Assembly (NCBI GenBank): GCA_963971225.1
Contig: OZ020267.1
Span: 34,839,989-34,903,988 of the forward strand
Reading direction: 5' to 3'
Source: Melieria omissa
Taxonomy: Eukaryota; Arthropoda; Insecta; Diptera; Ulidiidae
Length of the DNA stretch: 64,000 nucleotides
The notes under the pieces are model-generated. The model was not told where the DNA came from. It searched no databases and worked only from the letters and a program-made list of their open reading frames with translations. Of the stretch, positions 1 to 11,831 are shown one piece after another. Position 1 is the first letter of the stretch. The number at the start of each line of letters is the position of its first letter. Made by a program: the position numbers and the translations under genes.

Positions 1-340
1 TCAGTACCGTCGAGCGAAGCTAGTAATTATCGCACTTTGCAGCGATTTGAAGGTACGCGCAGTCATACGGTAAGTGCACGCAGCCGAGGTGTGTGTGGAG
101 TCGTTCGAGTGAAATTTTGACAGATGCGCGCAGCAAACAGCGAACGCTGACAAACGCCTCAAAGTCATCTGTGAGTGGCTGATAAGAGAAAAAGGAGTTG
201 CAACAGAAGAAGTAAAACGCGAAGTAGCGAAAGTAAATCGAAAGAACGCCAAGTGAAACAGAAAGTGCAACGACAACAACAACAACAACGGCCACTGTTA
301 CGGCCAAGCAGCGATAAGTGTTTGAAGCGCGCTTTTTAAA
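1..340 (+). other. Possible 5' leader / first non-coding exon at window edge
   Basis: The window opens with an initiator-like TCAGT and a GC-richer, CAA-rich stretch typical of fly 5' leaders, including an (AAC)n run near 272-291. A GTAAGT donor lies at 70-75. No convincing long reading frame is present. It could be an untranslated first exon of a gene continuing to the right, but no acceptor can be assigned. It is probably not the FAR leader, because that gene has its own TATA box at 11710. Low confidence. Confidence 0.25.
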
Positions 341-732
341 TCACTAAAAACAACTTTGATTGGTTTTTGTTGGTCATTAAATATGCCTAAATGTTTACAT
401 ATTTACAATAATTACAATAACAAGTGTTACACAGTCGTAAACATTCGCATTAAACTAATAATTAAAAAATTTAACAGCTCTAACGCAAATTACTGCTCAC
501 AAAGGCAAAGCGTGAATTGGCAAACTTACGGAAGTTGACTGTTTTTTATTATATAACCGATGTTCAATTGCATTACAATTGGGAAAAATCAATTCAAAGA
601 AAAGTTTTAAAAACGTAAAATGTAATTACAAATTTTAAAATTGTAATAAATAAAAAATAAATTGTTTAATAAGTGTTATTTAAGAAAGTATTTATTGAAA
701 TATAAATTATATAATAAACAAATATACAAATA

Positions 733-860
733 CAGTGCTTTTTGCTTATAACGAACCCGTTTAAAACAATTTTCCGCCTAAAACGCTTTAAAGCGAACTT
801 TCGGTTAAAACGAACCATTTTTCCTGGTCTCTCGAAGTTCGCTTAAAGCGAAAATTACTG
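733..860. mobile_element. 128 bp pogo-like MITE
   Basis: Terminal inverted repeats are CAGTGCTTTTTGCTTATAAC on the left and, reverse-complemented, CAGTAATTTTCGCTTTAAGC on the right. Both are flanked by TA dinucleotides at 731-732 and 861-862. CAGT ends, TA target duplication and the TTCGCTTA-type subterminal sequence are pogo/Tigger-like by general knowledge. There is no coding capacity, so this is a non-autonomous copy. Confidence 0.7.
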
Positions 861-2069
861 TATTTAATAATAAATAAATAAAAAAATCATGAACATGATT
901 TAATAAAATATTTATTTACGCATAAAAAATATATATGTACACAGAAAGACAAATAAAATAAATCATATAAATAGTAAACAGCAAGAAAAATAAATAAAAA
1001 AACAAATAATTAATACATTTATGTGAAAAGAAATACATAAACCTTTGTTCGAAAGCTCAGAATAATTAAACCCGCGCACGCGCGTAGAAATAAAAAACAA
1101 ACGATGTAATTTTGTCAGGATTTTTTTTGTGTAAAGTTTATTAGTTAACTGTTGAGTGTTTGTTTAAATATATATATCTGTGGCATTTTGACAAAACAAC
1201 CTAAGTCTAATTTTCAAAATGTTCAGGAGAGCGAAAAAACGGATAAGATGCAGACCAAATCTCATACAAAACGCGAGAAAATTGAAATGAAATTATACAC
1301 GTCATATCTCTGTAACTAAATGTCATAGAAAAAAACCGATTACACCAAAAGAAGCGTCTTGAAATTGTTTCTTTATGATAAAAAAAATTGGAAATTTGAC
1401 TTAAGTCGACTTAAGTGCTTATGTCAAAAGTCCACAGATATGTAAATGTTAAGAGTAAAAGTTGATTTGTGTTGATTCGCCGGAGTTCGTACGTTGAGTG
1501 CCCGCCGGTCGCGCAAGCTCCCTTCGGGATGGCCAGGGTTGCCAACCGTACATATAAACATATAAATGGACAACATAACACAACAATATTGACAATATTT
1601 ATTTCTAAGAGCTGCGTGGCCGGCAGTGTTTAGCGATCTAAACAACCTTAACTCTCAAACTTTAAATGTTAAAGTTAAACTTTAACTTTTTTATAATCGA
1701 AATATATTCAAAAACAAATTATTAGAAAAATATAAAGTATCAAACTTGTTAAAATAATAATAAAACAAAATTTTTTTCAGTGGTGAATTGTAAAAAAATC
1801 AAAACATAAATCGTAAAAAAATAAAAAAAAGCTTAAGTTTCAATGTTACACAATAAAATGAAATATTTCGTTAATTTGTTTAAATAAAAATAATAAAACA
1901 AACAATAAATTAAACAACACAAAAATTGACTAAACTTATTAAACACCTAATAAAATCATTTCTTATGTACTAGAAATTTAATTGAATGTCACTATATAGT
2001 AGTAAAAAATATAGTAATTACGAAAAGAATTAATCAGTAAATGAATTGAAATTAAATAAATTGAAATTA

Positions 2070-2142
2070 AATTATTAATTAATTATTAATTAATTAATTA
2101 ATTAATTAATTAATTAATTAATTATATTAATTAATTAATTAT
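2070..2142. repeat. (TTAA)n simple repeat
   Basis: Near-perfect TTAA tetranucleotide run in AT-rich spacer. TTAA is also the target word of the TTAA-flanked MITEs seen elsewhere in the window. Confidence 0.9.
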
Positions 2143-3752
2143 TTATATTATCAACTATGAAAACATTAAAGTATTTAATTGTTTATGAAAATTTATTAAT
2201 AAAAATAAACAAATACAAATAAATATATTAAAAAAAATATATAAAAATAAATAAATAAATAATTTATAATATCTAAAAACTTAAAGAAAAATATCAAACA
2301 TTTAAGTATTTAATTATTTATAAAAGTTGATTAATAAAAATAAATCAAGAAAAATAAATATTAAAATAAATATATAAAAATAAATAAATAAAAATAAAAA
2401 AATTAAAATAAATAAAAAAATAGTTTATAATAAGTACCTAAATAATAACAATAACAGCAACAACAAAAACATAGTCACTTATGTATGTTGCAGATGTAAA
2501 AATGTTGTAAGAAAAATAAGAAAATTAAGTTAATGAAATTTGATTTTAAAGAAGTAAAAACGCACTGCAAAGTAAATGTAAAAAATCCAAACCATCAAAA
2601 ATAAAATAAATCAAATTTTAAGAACTCTTGGGCTTATAACAAAAAGTTCATTATAAACAGGAAAGAAACAATTAAAAGTTTATTTAATTATAACAAAATT
2701 GTTTAAAAAAATAATATGATTTATTTTATTAAAATCAAATCAATTGTGACACTTATAAAACCAATTCGAAACTTAAAAACTATAGAAACAAAAAGTTAGG
2801 TGCTTTATTGAAGCTTATCGAATCAGCTTATCGAATGAGTTGTGACTCTCGCAAAAAGTTACTAAAGGGAAACAGATCTAATTAACCAAAAATGGAAATA
2901 GAATACAATGAAACAACAAAACAAAAAAAATCGAAATAAAAGAAGATAAAAAATTATTAAAAAACAAAATGATTGCATTTATTAAAAGTAATCGAATCAA
3001 TTGTGTCTCCTATAAAAAATTATTTCAAACAATGGAAATAAAGGAAAGCAAACAAATAAATCATACAGAGAAATAAGAGAAATATAAGAAAATAAAACCA
3101 CAAAAACAAAAATTATAGAAAAGAAACGAAAAAAAGTATTAAAAAACTGAATTATTTGATTAACTAAAACAAATCAAATCCATTTTGCCTTAAAAAAATA
3201 TATCGAAAACAAATAAAGGAAAACAAATCAACTGGATCATAAAAACTAAATAAAACACAACGAAACAACAAAATAAAAAAAATTAAATTAAATTAAGTAA
3301 GAAATATAAACAAGGAAAATAATTTAATTTACTAAAAGTAATAAAATCAATTGTAGCTCTCATTAAAAATTATCTTAAACAAACAAAGAAAACAAGCAAA
3401 TTAATCATACAAAAAAAACCAAAGCAGTAAAACAACAAAATATATAAAATAAAATGAATGAAAAATTTGAATGAACAACCATTGTTGTTATAAAAAAATG
3501 TTGAAAACAAATAAAAAGCAACGCAATACAAAAATTGAAATAAAGAAAAAAAATAATGACAAAAATATTGCATAGCAAAATTTTGAAAATTTGCATGAAC
3601 AATTTGAAATAAAATAGGAAATCATTCGCAAGCAAAGCAAAGGTCCTGGCAGCCAGTGCTCCCCACTTTTGTGTCAACAAATAAAATAAAAAAAATAAAT
3701 AAAAAGTTAAGAAAACCAAAGCGAATACAACTCAAATGGGATAAATATTTAA

Positions 3753-4522
3753 CCCTTATGTGTGTGATGGGGTACCCGGGTACCCAAATTACTTTTATAT
3801 CGAAATTTTATATACTTGCGGATAACCTAGAAAGATGAATCTATAAAACAATTTTATCAACGAGAACAATGACTCAATCGATTTTGAGGAAATTAAAAAA
3901 AAATGATTTTGGTTCTAGAAATTCTGAGATGGTCAGTTTCTATGCAACCCGCAGACTCGGCGTCAGAGGCTTCTATTGCTGCGTCGTCAACTGATGCAAT
4001 ATGTTCATCTTCGTCTTCGGAAATGGAAAATTCTTCATCACTTTTACTTTCGCACATTATTTATTGAATTTCGGCTGAGATAAATCTTTCACAACGAGCT
4101 GTTGTTGAATAAGAACTCATTTCCGAAGTTGTTCAGATCTTTCACAATGCAATTGAAACTAATTACTAGCGATTAATTAATTTGTTACAAAGTTCAAATG
4201 TAAAAAATGTCCGCGGGGAATGACCTTCCATTGAAATTTACAGCAGCGTATGAATGGTATTCCCCTTTTTATGAAAGCGGAATCGAAAATTGCACAAAAA
4301 TTCATTACTGGAAATTAAAAAATAAGTTTGCAAGTCATTTTTTGTACGAAGGGAAATCCCAAAATGTATTTTTATATTACTGAGAGCTTTAAAACTCAGC
4401 AAAAACAGTAAAATTTCTTACAGTGCGAACAAAAAGTGAGAAATTTTCATACAATTTGTACTGGGGTACCCGGGTACCCCATCACCCGGGTAAGGGTGTT
4501 TTTTTCAGCACACACATTAGGG
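3753..4522 (-). mobile_element. piggyBac-like deletion derivative (770 bp)
   Basis: Flanked by TTAA on both sides (3749-3752, 4523-4526). The ends are CCCTTATGTGTGTGATGGGG and, on the right in reverse complement, CCCTAATGTGTGTGCTG. A palindrome GGTACCCGGGTACC sits near each end. On the - strand at roughly 4056-3905 an ATG opens a very acidic Ser/Asp/Glu-rich peptide (MCESKSDEEFSISEDEDEHI), the kind of N-terminus found on piggyBac transposases. The catalytic part is missing, so the copy depends on a helper. The superfamily call rests on TTAA, the CCC ends and the acidic start. Confidence 0.7.
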
Positions 4523-4639
4523 TTAAATAAATTAAAAAACAATCGAATAAAAAATGAAAACCAAAATCAAATCAAAACAATTGAAATACACAAAAGCGCA
4601 AAATTTGTCACCCAGTGTTCTTTGGATGTAATTTGTTTA

Positions 4640-4752
4640 TGAATGGATGAATAAATGAATGAATTAATGAATGAATTAATGAATGAATGAATGAATGAAT
4701 GAATGAATGAATGAATGAATGAATTAATGGATGAATTAATGAATGAATGAAT
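4640..4752. repeat. (GAAT)n microsatellite
   Basis: About 110 bp of imperfect GAAT/AATG tetranucleotides with TTAA interruptions, directly visible. Confidence 0.95.
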
Positions 4753-5199
4753 GCCAAAGCAGAATTAACTTTTGCCGCCATTTGCAAAACTCATAGCATC
4801 TGGCGATAAGGCGATGACTTTTGCGAAACTCTGTACAATAAAAAATCAAATTAAAGAAATAATTAAAAAAAAACATAAATCAAAATTAAAAAATTAAACC
4901 AAAAATATAAAAAAAGAAAACCAAAATCAATCCATTACAATTCAAATGGAAAAAAAGTAAAATAAAGTAAAAAATAATAAAATAAAAAACTACAAATATG
5001 AAAAACCGATTCAGATCGGATAGAAACTTATAATTAACAAGCAATTAAACAAAAATTTAAAAATGAAAAACAAAACAAATCAAGACAACATTAAAATGGA
5101 GTTAAATGGATGAAATAACATACTAACTAATAAAAAATAAAATTCTAACTACTAACTAATAAAAATAAAAACATAAAGCTTTCAAACCAAACTGAGATA

Positions 5200-6134
5200 C
5201 AGTCGTGTCTGGATATAGTGAACTAATTATTGCAAGGCCTGTTCACAGTAGCAAGGTTAACACTTTTTGTTAGGTTAGGTTAGGTTAGGTTAGGTAGGGA
5301 AGGGTGTGTGCGTCCCAAGGGCAGCACTTCCACTCGGAGGCCAAAATGGCCCATTGCGAATCCCTTCATGGAAGATTCTGGAGCTAACCAGTGGCTCTCA
5401 GTTCGGGGCTAACCAATTCGACCTCTTGATGAAGGAGAGTAGATCCGATATTTCAACTACTGCTGCGCAGGCCAAGTCTACCAGGAACCTTGACCCCAAG
5501 GTACGGAGTCGGCGTTCCTGCAGAGCCGGGCAGTGGCACAGGTAGTGTTGGATCGTTTCCACTTCTTCCTCATCTCCACAGCTTCTGCAGACATCACTGG
5601 ACGAGAGGCACCATTTGACCAGCATAGATCCAATGGCGCAGTGTCCAGTGATGACTCCAACAAGCTTGCCTAATAGAGGTTCGACTCAGGGACAGTACAT
5701 ATCGTGTTTTCCTCACGGAAAGGGAAGGCCATATTGCCCGGCAGGTACTGCAATCAGTTCTGCTCCGCCATGAGGACTCGATGTAAGTTTTACTCAACCT
5801 GTCAATACGTAAATACAGGGCAGATATCGGAGGGAGCACAGAGTTATCCACTTCGGTGAGAGGCAGGGCGACCCCCTTTCTTGCCATCTCATCCGCTGCC
5901 TCGTTTCCTGCCACTCCAGAGTGGCCCGGAACCCAGCAGAGAGTGACTCGGTGATGTCCGATGCCGCGAAGTGCAGTGCGACAACTCTGCACTACCTTTG
6001 ATTACTATATTACTACCTTTTTGTTTATTGATTAAAATTTTTTTCAATATTTAGATGCTTCATATCAATATTTGGGTGTTCACTATATCGAGGTGTTCAC
6101 TATATCGGGTGTCCACTATACCCAGACACGACTG
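5200..6134 (-). mobile_element. pogo-like MITE split by a LINE insertion
   Basis: The ends CAGTCGTGTCTGGATATAGT (left) and, reverse-complemented, CAGTCGTGTCTGGGTATAGT (right) are flanked by TA at 5198-5199 and 6135-6136. It is the same family as the element at 9361-9705, in opposite orientation, with the repeated phrase TATAGTGAACACC near one end. The LINE fragment at 5272-6016 sits inside it. Confidence 0.8.
5272..6016 (-). pseudogene. LINE 3' end: RNase H and C-terminal zinc-like domain
   Basis: On the - strand the sequence encodes an RNase H segment (VTLCWVPGHSGVAGNEAADE, about 5930-5870) followed by a Cys/His-rich C-terminus (CRSCGDEEE...HYLCHCPALQ, about 5590-5500) ending at a stop near 5398. 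This order is usual for RNase H-bearing LINEs of the R1/I/LOA type. The frame is broken, and the 5' part including reverse transcriptase is missing. The 3' terminus is a short AACCT-type repeat (reads TTAGG on +). The insertion is bounded by a 9 bp duplication, CTTTTTGTT, at 5263-5271 and 6017-6025, and lies inside the pogo-like MITE. Confidence 0.85.
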
Positions 6135-6136
6135 TA

Positions 6137-7194
6137 TTTCAAATTTTACTTACTTTCAAACTTTACTTTTACTTATTTAAAACAATTGTAAACCATATTG
6201 AAAACATTCAAAAACTTTAATTGAAAAATCAAAGAAATCAAAAAATCAAGAACAAAACAAACAAAAAAAATGAAATGGATAAAAAGTAAAATGAAATACA
6301 AAATAATCAAAATAAAAACTAAAACATTTAACCAATTTGTGACAATTAAAATGTTATTAAATGCATGAAACAAATTTAAAACACTTCTAAAATGTATTTA
6401 AAAAATTCAAAAACTTTAACTCAATCAAAAGCAAAACAATAAATAAGGAATAAAAAAAGCGAATGTTTACCAGGAGAACACAATTTCCATAATCAAAAAG
6501 CACATCCGACTATTTCACTACTTTGCTTCAAAAAGAGTTATTTATTGTTACTTGATTTGTTGTTTCTGTTTTATTTTTTAAGGCGCATAAATGTGAACAA
6601 TATTTGAAAGAACTGAACAATAACAATACGTGATTTGAGGCCCTCGAAATGTCAAAAATTGTTCGCAAAATCATCTTCAATACAATTTCTCAAGTTGCAA
6701 TTACAAACATTAAAAATGTGTCTTCAGTTCGAAGTAACAAAAAAGAGTCAAATATTGTTGTATATTTTGTTGTTTTTGTTTTATTTTTTAAGGCGCATAA
6801 ATTTGAACAACATTTGCAAGAACTTGAACAATAATAATACGTGATTTGAGGCTCTCGATATGTCGCAAAATATTTGCAAAAACAAATTCAATTTCTCAAT
6901 TTCTCAAGTTGCAATTACAAACATTAAAAATGTATCTTCAGTTCGAAGCAACAAATTTGATTTATTATAATTAAAAAGAAATTAAGCAAAGCTGTTACGT
7001 AAACAGACCAAAACATAATATCGAAAATGTATTACAACAAAATCAAGATTGAGTAACTCGTGAGTGGCGCATTGAAAATTTGGATCTGGGGCCGCGCAAC
7101 AGTCCCAGTGAGTTTTTTCGTTTTGTATGTAAATGCAAAATCAACCTGCAATTCCGTTTATGTAGGCGCAGCATGAATTAAATAAAATTTTCAA
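6137..7194. repeat. AT-rich spacer with a 210 bp tandem duplication
   Basis: Two adjacent copies, anchored by AGGCGCATAA at 6581 and 6791 and ending near 6741 and 6955, share the phrases GTGATTTGAGGC, CAAGTTGCAATTACAAACAT and CTTCAGTTCGAAG. The rest of this stretch holds no gene I can support. Confidence 0.75.
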
Positions 7195-8180
7195 AGCACG
7201 CGTCGTTGTGTCGTCGTCGTCGTCGTTGCCGTTGTCGTAGTCGTAGTCGAGACATGGCAAGTTCCTTAAAAACTGAAAGCTCAATTGCGGCTGCATTTAG
7301 AAAGTTTTTCAAACACCACATAATCGTTAGTTGGATTCCCTCGTTATGAATTGATTCCGCCTGTTGTTGTTGTTGTTGTTGTTGTCAATGTTGTTGCTGC
7401 GCGTTGGCGTTTATGCTGCGCACATACGCAGTGCGCCCGGCTGTTGCTGGTGCGCGCCCCTTCGGCAGCGAGCGCGCTCGAATTTAGAGCAATTGCAGCG
7501 ACGCACAGCCGACGAGGACAAGGAAAATCCATCCATCCATTTCTTCATTTATTCAATTATGTGCATGATTTTTCATTGTAGGCGGCCCATCAGCCGCCGC
7601 CAAGCTGAGCTCATTGATTTCAGCATTCACTGCTGCTGCTGGCGGCGCGGGACGGCCGCGTGCAAGGGGCGCCGGACGTGGCTGAAGTGCGCACTTCGGA
7701 GTGCAGCAGCGCCTCTCGTAATTCCGCGCCACACAAGTGCGCCCGGCCTTTGTTTGCGTTGCGCTGTGACTAAACAGTGCTCGGTTGTTTTCTATTCGGA
7801 ATTTCTAGCCACTTGTTCAGGACGTGTTTGGTTTGGCACTCGAGCGGGGCTTTCGCATCCAGAATTCTTGTGAGACGCGCCTCGGCGAGTCTACTTTGTG
7901 GCGCCGCGCTTCACGCGCGCGCATCAATCAACCGGATGGCGGGTTTTTGTTTACAGCCAGTTTTGGCTAAGCAAACGTTCCGTGTTTATTTGATTGAGTG
8001 CTGGAATTTTTCATGTTGTCATGTTTTCAATTTGAAGATGCAGCTTTTTTGCACATTTGACAAACACTCGCACGATCGCGCTCGCGTTCTGACGTACATC
8101 AAATTGCTAAGGACGCTTACACAATGCTTGTTCAATGGACATTGATGCTACTATTGTTGTTGTTGTTGTTGTTGTCTATT
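7195..8180 (+). other. GC-rich island, possible distant promoter/leader
   Basis: A kilobase with much higher GC than its surroundings, with (GTC)n, (GTT)n and CpG-containing words such as GCGCGC. Several overlapping frames are open on + (7364-7873, 7777-8145), but they are repeat-driven, cysteine- and arginine-rich and show no domain. It looks like fly promoter or 5' leader DNA. No splice partner can be assigned. Confidence 0.3.
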
Positions 8181-9360
8181 ATATGCATAAATAATTGAGC
8201 GTTTGTCAATTTCGTTTGTGTTTTATATGGAAAATCAGCAGCAACGCTGGTCATTTGATCGCCGCATGTCTGGAATCAGTTCGCATTAAAAGCAACGACG
8301 GTCAGTTGATTTGTTTTTATTTTTTGGTGGTATGGCAAAAACACAACAAGTGGTAAAGTGTAAAAAGCAAAAGTGAAGAAGAAGACCAAAGCATAACATA
8401 TAAAAAATATGTAAAAAGCGACAAAAAATATTTATGCATATCGCTGAAAGCAATAACAACAACAACAACATACCTATAGCAACAACAAATTGCTGTATGC
8501 ATGGTGTGAAAGTGAAAATTCACCACAAACAGACGTGTGCACCCACACACGCGCCCAGAGAAACCACACGTGCGGTGAAGCAAAGTGCGATATTGCAACA
8601 TAAGTTATGCTTAAAATTACAACAACAAACAGTAATAGAAAACGAATGGTGAAGGAGATAAGGAAACAAAGCAAAATACTGCATGATAACAGAAATAGCA
8701 GTGAAAATAAATATGTTAAAAAATTAATAAAAATATGAAATGAAACGATGAGAAAGAATGGAAACCTCACAGAGTTATAAAATAATAGGAAAGGAGATAA
8801 AAGTGTGAGAATAACTAAAACTGTGAAAAAAACTAAAAATTACTGAATGAGATAGAATTGCTTTGTACTTGTGATCTTTAAAAAGTGTTCAGAAAGAAAG
8901 TAGTGAAAGAAATTTATAAGAAATCTGAAGTCAATGAAAAAAGTTTGAAGTCAATGGGGTCAATCAAGTTCTTCTTAACCCTTTGTTACTTGTCGAAGTT
9001 TTTTTCACTAAGAGTATTTATTCCAAGTTTGAAGTCAATGGAGCCAATAAATCAAGTTCTTCTTAACCCTTTGTTGATCCCTTCAGATTTGTATGAAAAA
9101 ATACTTATCTAATTATTTCTCATTTGAAGTGCTTTCATCATATTTGAAGTCAAAAGGCCCATCAAATTTTGTTTCTCCATACAAACTTTTAACCCATTGT
9201 TGACTACGTAAAATTTGGATATTCGAACAATTGAAAAATACTTGTAGAAGTATTTTTGATTAGAAGTATTTTCAGTTTTTATTAAAAAATACGGGTAGAA
9301 TGTTTTTGATTTGGAATATTTTCAGCAAGTTCGAAATGAAAACTATTATCATATGAAATA
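8181..9360. other. Spacer, no gene seen
   Basis: AT-rich DNA with (CAA)n near 8455 and a loose repeat of the phrase GAAGTCAATGG...AACCCTTTGTT between about 8930 and 9210. No exon with a recognisable product. Confidence 0.5.
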
Positions 9361-9705
9361 CAGTCGTGTCTGGGTATAGTGAACACCGTATATAGTGAAC
9401 ACCTCGATATAGTGAACACCCAAATTTTGACATGGAGCTGAACAAAATGTTGAAAGCAATTTCAAATATATTAAAAAAATTACACATAAAAACAAACAAA
9501 AATCATTTTTTTTGCTGAGTGTAGTGAACCTCCTATATAGTGAACACCTCGATATAGTGAACACCCAAATTTTGACATCGAAAAATTGTATTTTGAGCAA
9601 ATAAAACGAGCTTTTGAACAAAAATGTTAACCTTGATAAAGTGAAAAACCTCAATACTGTGAACAGGCCTTGCAATAATTAGTTCACTATATCCAGACAT
9701 GACTG
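9361..9705 (+). mobile_element. pogo-like MITE, 345 bp, uninterrupted copy
   Basis: Starts CAGTCGTGTCTGGGTATAGT after TA (9359-9360) and ends in the reverse complement of CAGTCATGTCTGGATATAGT. The right target dinucleotide has changed to CA. The phrase ATAGTGAACACC recurs five times in two clusters. It shows what the split copy at 5200-6134 looked like before the LINE landed. Confidence 0.8.
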
Positions 9706-11709
9706 CATCTTCATATCATCAACGCCTTAACCCACTTTTTTCCTCTTTAGACCCCGATTTTTCAAAAATTCCGTCTTAACGGAGGTTTACTTTTCAATAT
9801 GTATCTACAGTTAAAATTTTTATATTTGTAACCTTTTTTGTAGCGGTTTGGGCAGAGCGATGATAAATCACTCAGTCAGGACAAAACATTATATGTACAG
9901 ACATATATAAATAAATTTAGAGGTGACATAAAACTGAAGAAGGTTTTCGCGAAAGTCAAAAACCTGATAAAAACCCATTGACCACTGACTAGTGATAATT
10001 GATCGTAATTAGTATAATTTTTTATCAAACTACGAGCTTTTGGTCCCATGTATTTGATATTAGAAAGAAGTTCTTCATGGCCACACTTCTCATTTTAACC
10101 CTCGGAGAACACACCTATTTTTCAATCATCGAAAATATTCTGGTTCAATATGACCCTTTGCACTTTTTATCACCTCTAATTCTGATTCAAACCCCCGAAA
10201 CACAAAAATTGCTGGTAAAAAATATGGTTTTGAGTGGCATTCGGCGCAAAAGTTGTACGCGCACTCCTCTGGTTGCTCTTAGAGGGTTCAAATGTATGAC
10301 TGACCCTCACTAGTTTTCCCTACTAAATATTTCTTTTAAACATATTTATACCCTATCTCAAACCATTAATGGGTCTCCCATTCAAAATGATCTTTTTTAT
10401 AAAATAGGCTCCAACTGCTCTTAGGTGGCCCCCAGACGTATCAAATGTATGACCGAAACCCATTTATTTTCCCTTCCAAATGTTTCTTTTAAACATACCT
10501 ACCCGCTATTTTCAAGTCTTAAGGGGGCTACCATACAAAACTGGCTATTTTCTATGTATCATAATTGGCTTCGCACTTGTTAATGTAGTAAAGATGAGGA
10601 AACATCGTATCTCGAATACTACTGAACCGATTTAAATGATTTATGCACTGATCGGCAACATTCTTTAATATAAATAATACAAAATTAATGAAGGTTCAGA
10701 GTTTCAACACCAGAGGACGCCTCCCATACAATCAGAGCTGTGAGGTTGTTAACTTTTGGGTTAATTTCTACGAAGCAAAAATCAAATTGTATTATCGAAA
10801 TTCCACTAACTATTAATCTAAACTTAACTGTAGAGAGTTCAATTGAAATAAGCTAGAACCATAGACTGAATGCATATAAAACTTTAATTTGATAAATGAA
10901 AACCACACAGACGACATCTAACATTACAATTGACAGAAAAGGAAATAAAAAAAATGTTTATTTGCAGCATGCAGATTTACCGCGAAATATATATGTTAAA
11001 AATATTACTTTTACTTATTCAAATAAAGTACTCTACTTTTCAATGTAGAAACTTGTTTAAATATTCCTTCCAACCCAAACTTGCATCGGAATCGTTCATT
11101 CTGATGCTTTTTTGCTGGATTTATTTCTCTGACTTCAATATTTCGTGATATAGAAAGACATACATTTTTTGGGGCTTTTGAGGTTCAACCCCTCTTCCAA
11201 ACACAAAAATTGTTCGTACAAAATATGGTTTCGAATGGTATTCGGCTCAAAAGTTGCACGCAAACCCCAGCCCCCCAAATGAAATCCTGTGTGGAGTATT
11301 TTATCCTTTTTCGTTTAAATGTTGAGAATATGTGGAGAAATTAGAAGAAGGATTATATTCAAAATAATTCCGTTACCTTTAATTTGAAATTAATTGAATT
11401 AAACTGAATAGTTCAAGACTTGCACAAACCTTCTTTATGTAATTGGACAATTATCTGAAATATTTAAAGATATAAATTATTTCCGAATTGGAATGTGTTG
11501 TACGTACATTATTGTAGATGGAACGGCATGTCGTTCTTGAGATTTTTATCCATATGAAACCAACTAATCAGACCCCTTTTTAAACCATGAAACAACTTTC
11601 AGCAGCTTTAACTCTTATTCGCAATGATCAGCAAAGTTGCGCAAATTACTCATTTACATTTGATTACACAGCCAAGCCGCACAATTGACGCACTGTCACA
11701 CCGTAGCAA
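9706..11709. repeat. Spacer with dispersed and tandem repeats
   Basis: Positions 9722-9900 resemble 54110-54260 (phrases CTTTAGACCCCGAT and CAGTCAGGACAAA). The phrase TTCTTTTAAACATA plus its surroundings recurs at about 10330 and 10485. A sentence-like repeat, AATATGGTTTCGAATGGTAT (allowing changes), is seen near 10221, 11221 and 25996. No coding exon is supported. Confidence 0.5.
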
Positions 11710-11717
11710 TATAAATA
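11710..11717 (+). promoter_or_regulatory. TATA box of the fatty acyl-CoA reductase gene
   Basis: TATAAATA lies 122 bases upstream of the FAR start codon. It predicts transcription start near 11740 and a leader of about 90 bases. No start site was measured. Confidence 0.6.
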
Positions 11718-11831
11718 GTTATAACTCAAACACTACTCAAGATAAGCTCATTTCGAAATCGACATCAACAGGTAGCAGTTCGACAAAGTCTCCAACAAAA
11801 ACCATAACCAATTATTCGACAATCTCTCGCA

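Larger units (their letters stand above)
341..3748. other. AT-rich spacer without genes
   Basis: Very AT-rich intergenic DNA with many A-runs and TAAA/AAAT words. Apart from the 128 bp MITE at 733-860 and the TTAA run near 2070-2142, I see no coding exon, RNA gene or intact element. A GC-richer patch at about 1480-1620 is open on the - strand but shows no recognisable protein. Confidence 0.6.

Noticed and set aside
5268..5296. TTAGG-like repeat as an insect telomere remnant
   Set aside because: Similar AACC(T)-type sequence ends three separate LINE fragments at the same position after the 3' tail, and here lies next to a target duplication. It is a LINE terminus. Dipterans also lack TTAGG telomeres.
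7364..8145. Open frames of 122-169 codons in the GC-rich island
   Set aside because: Overlapping frames on both strands, repeat-driven composition, no domain, no signal peptide and no splice structure. Kept only as possible promoter DNA.
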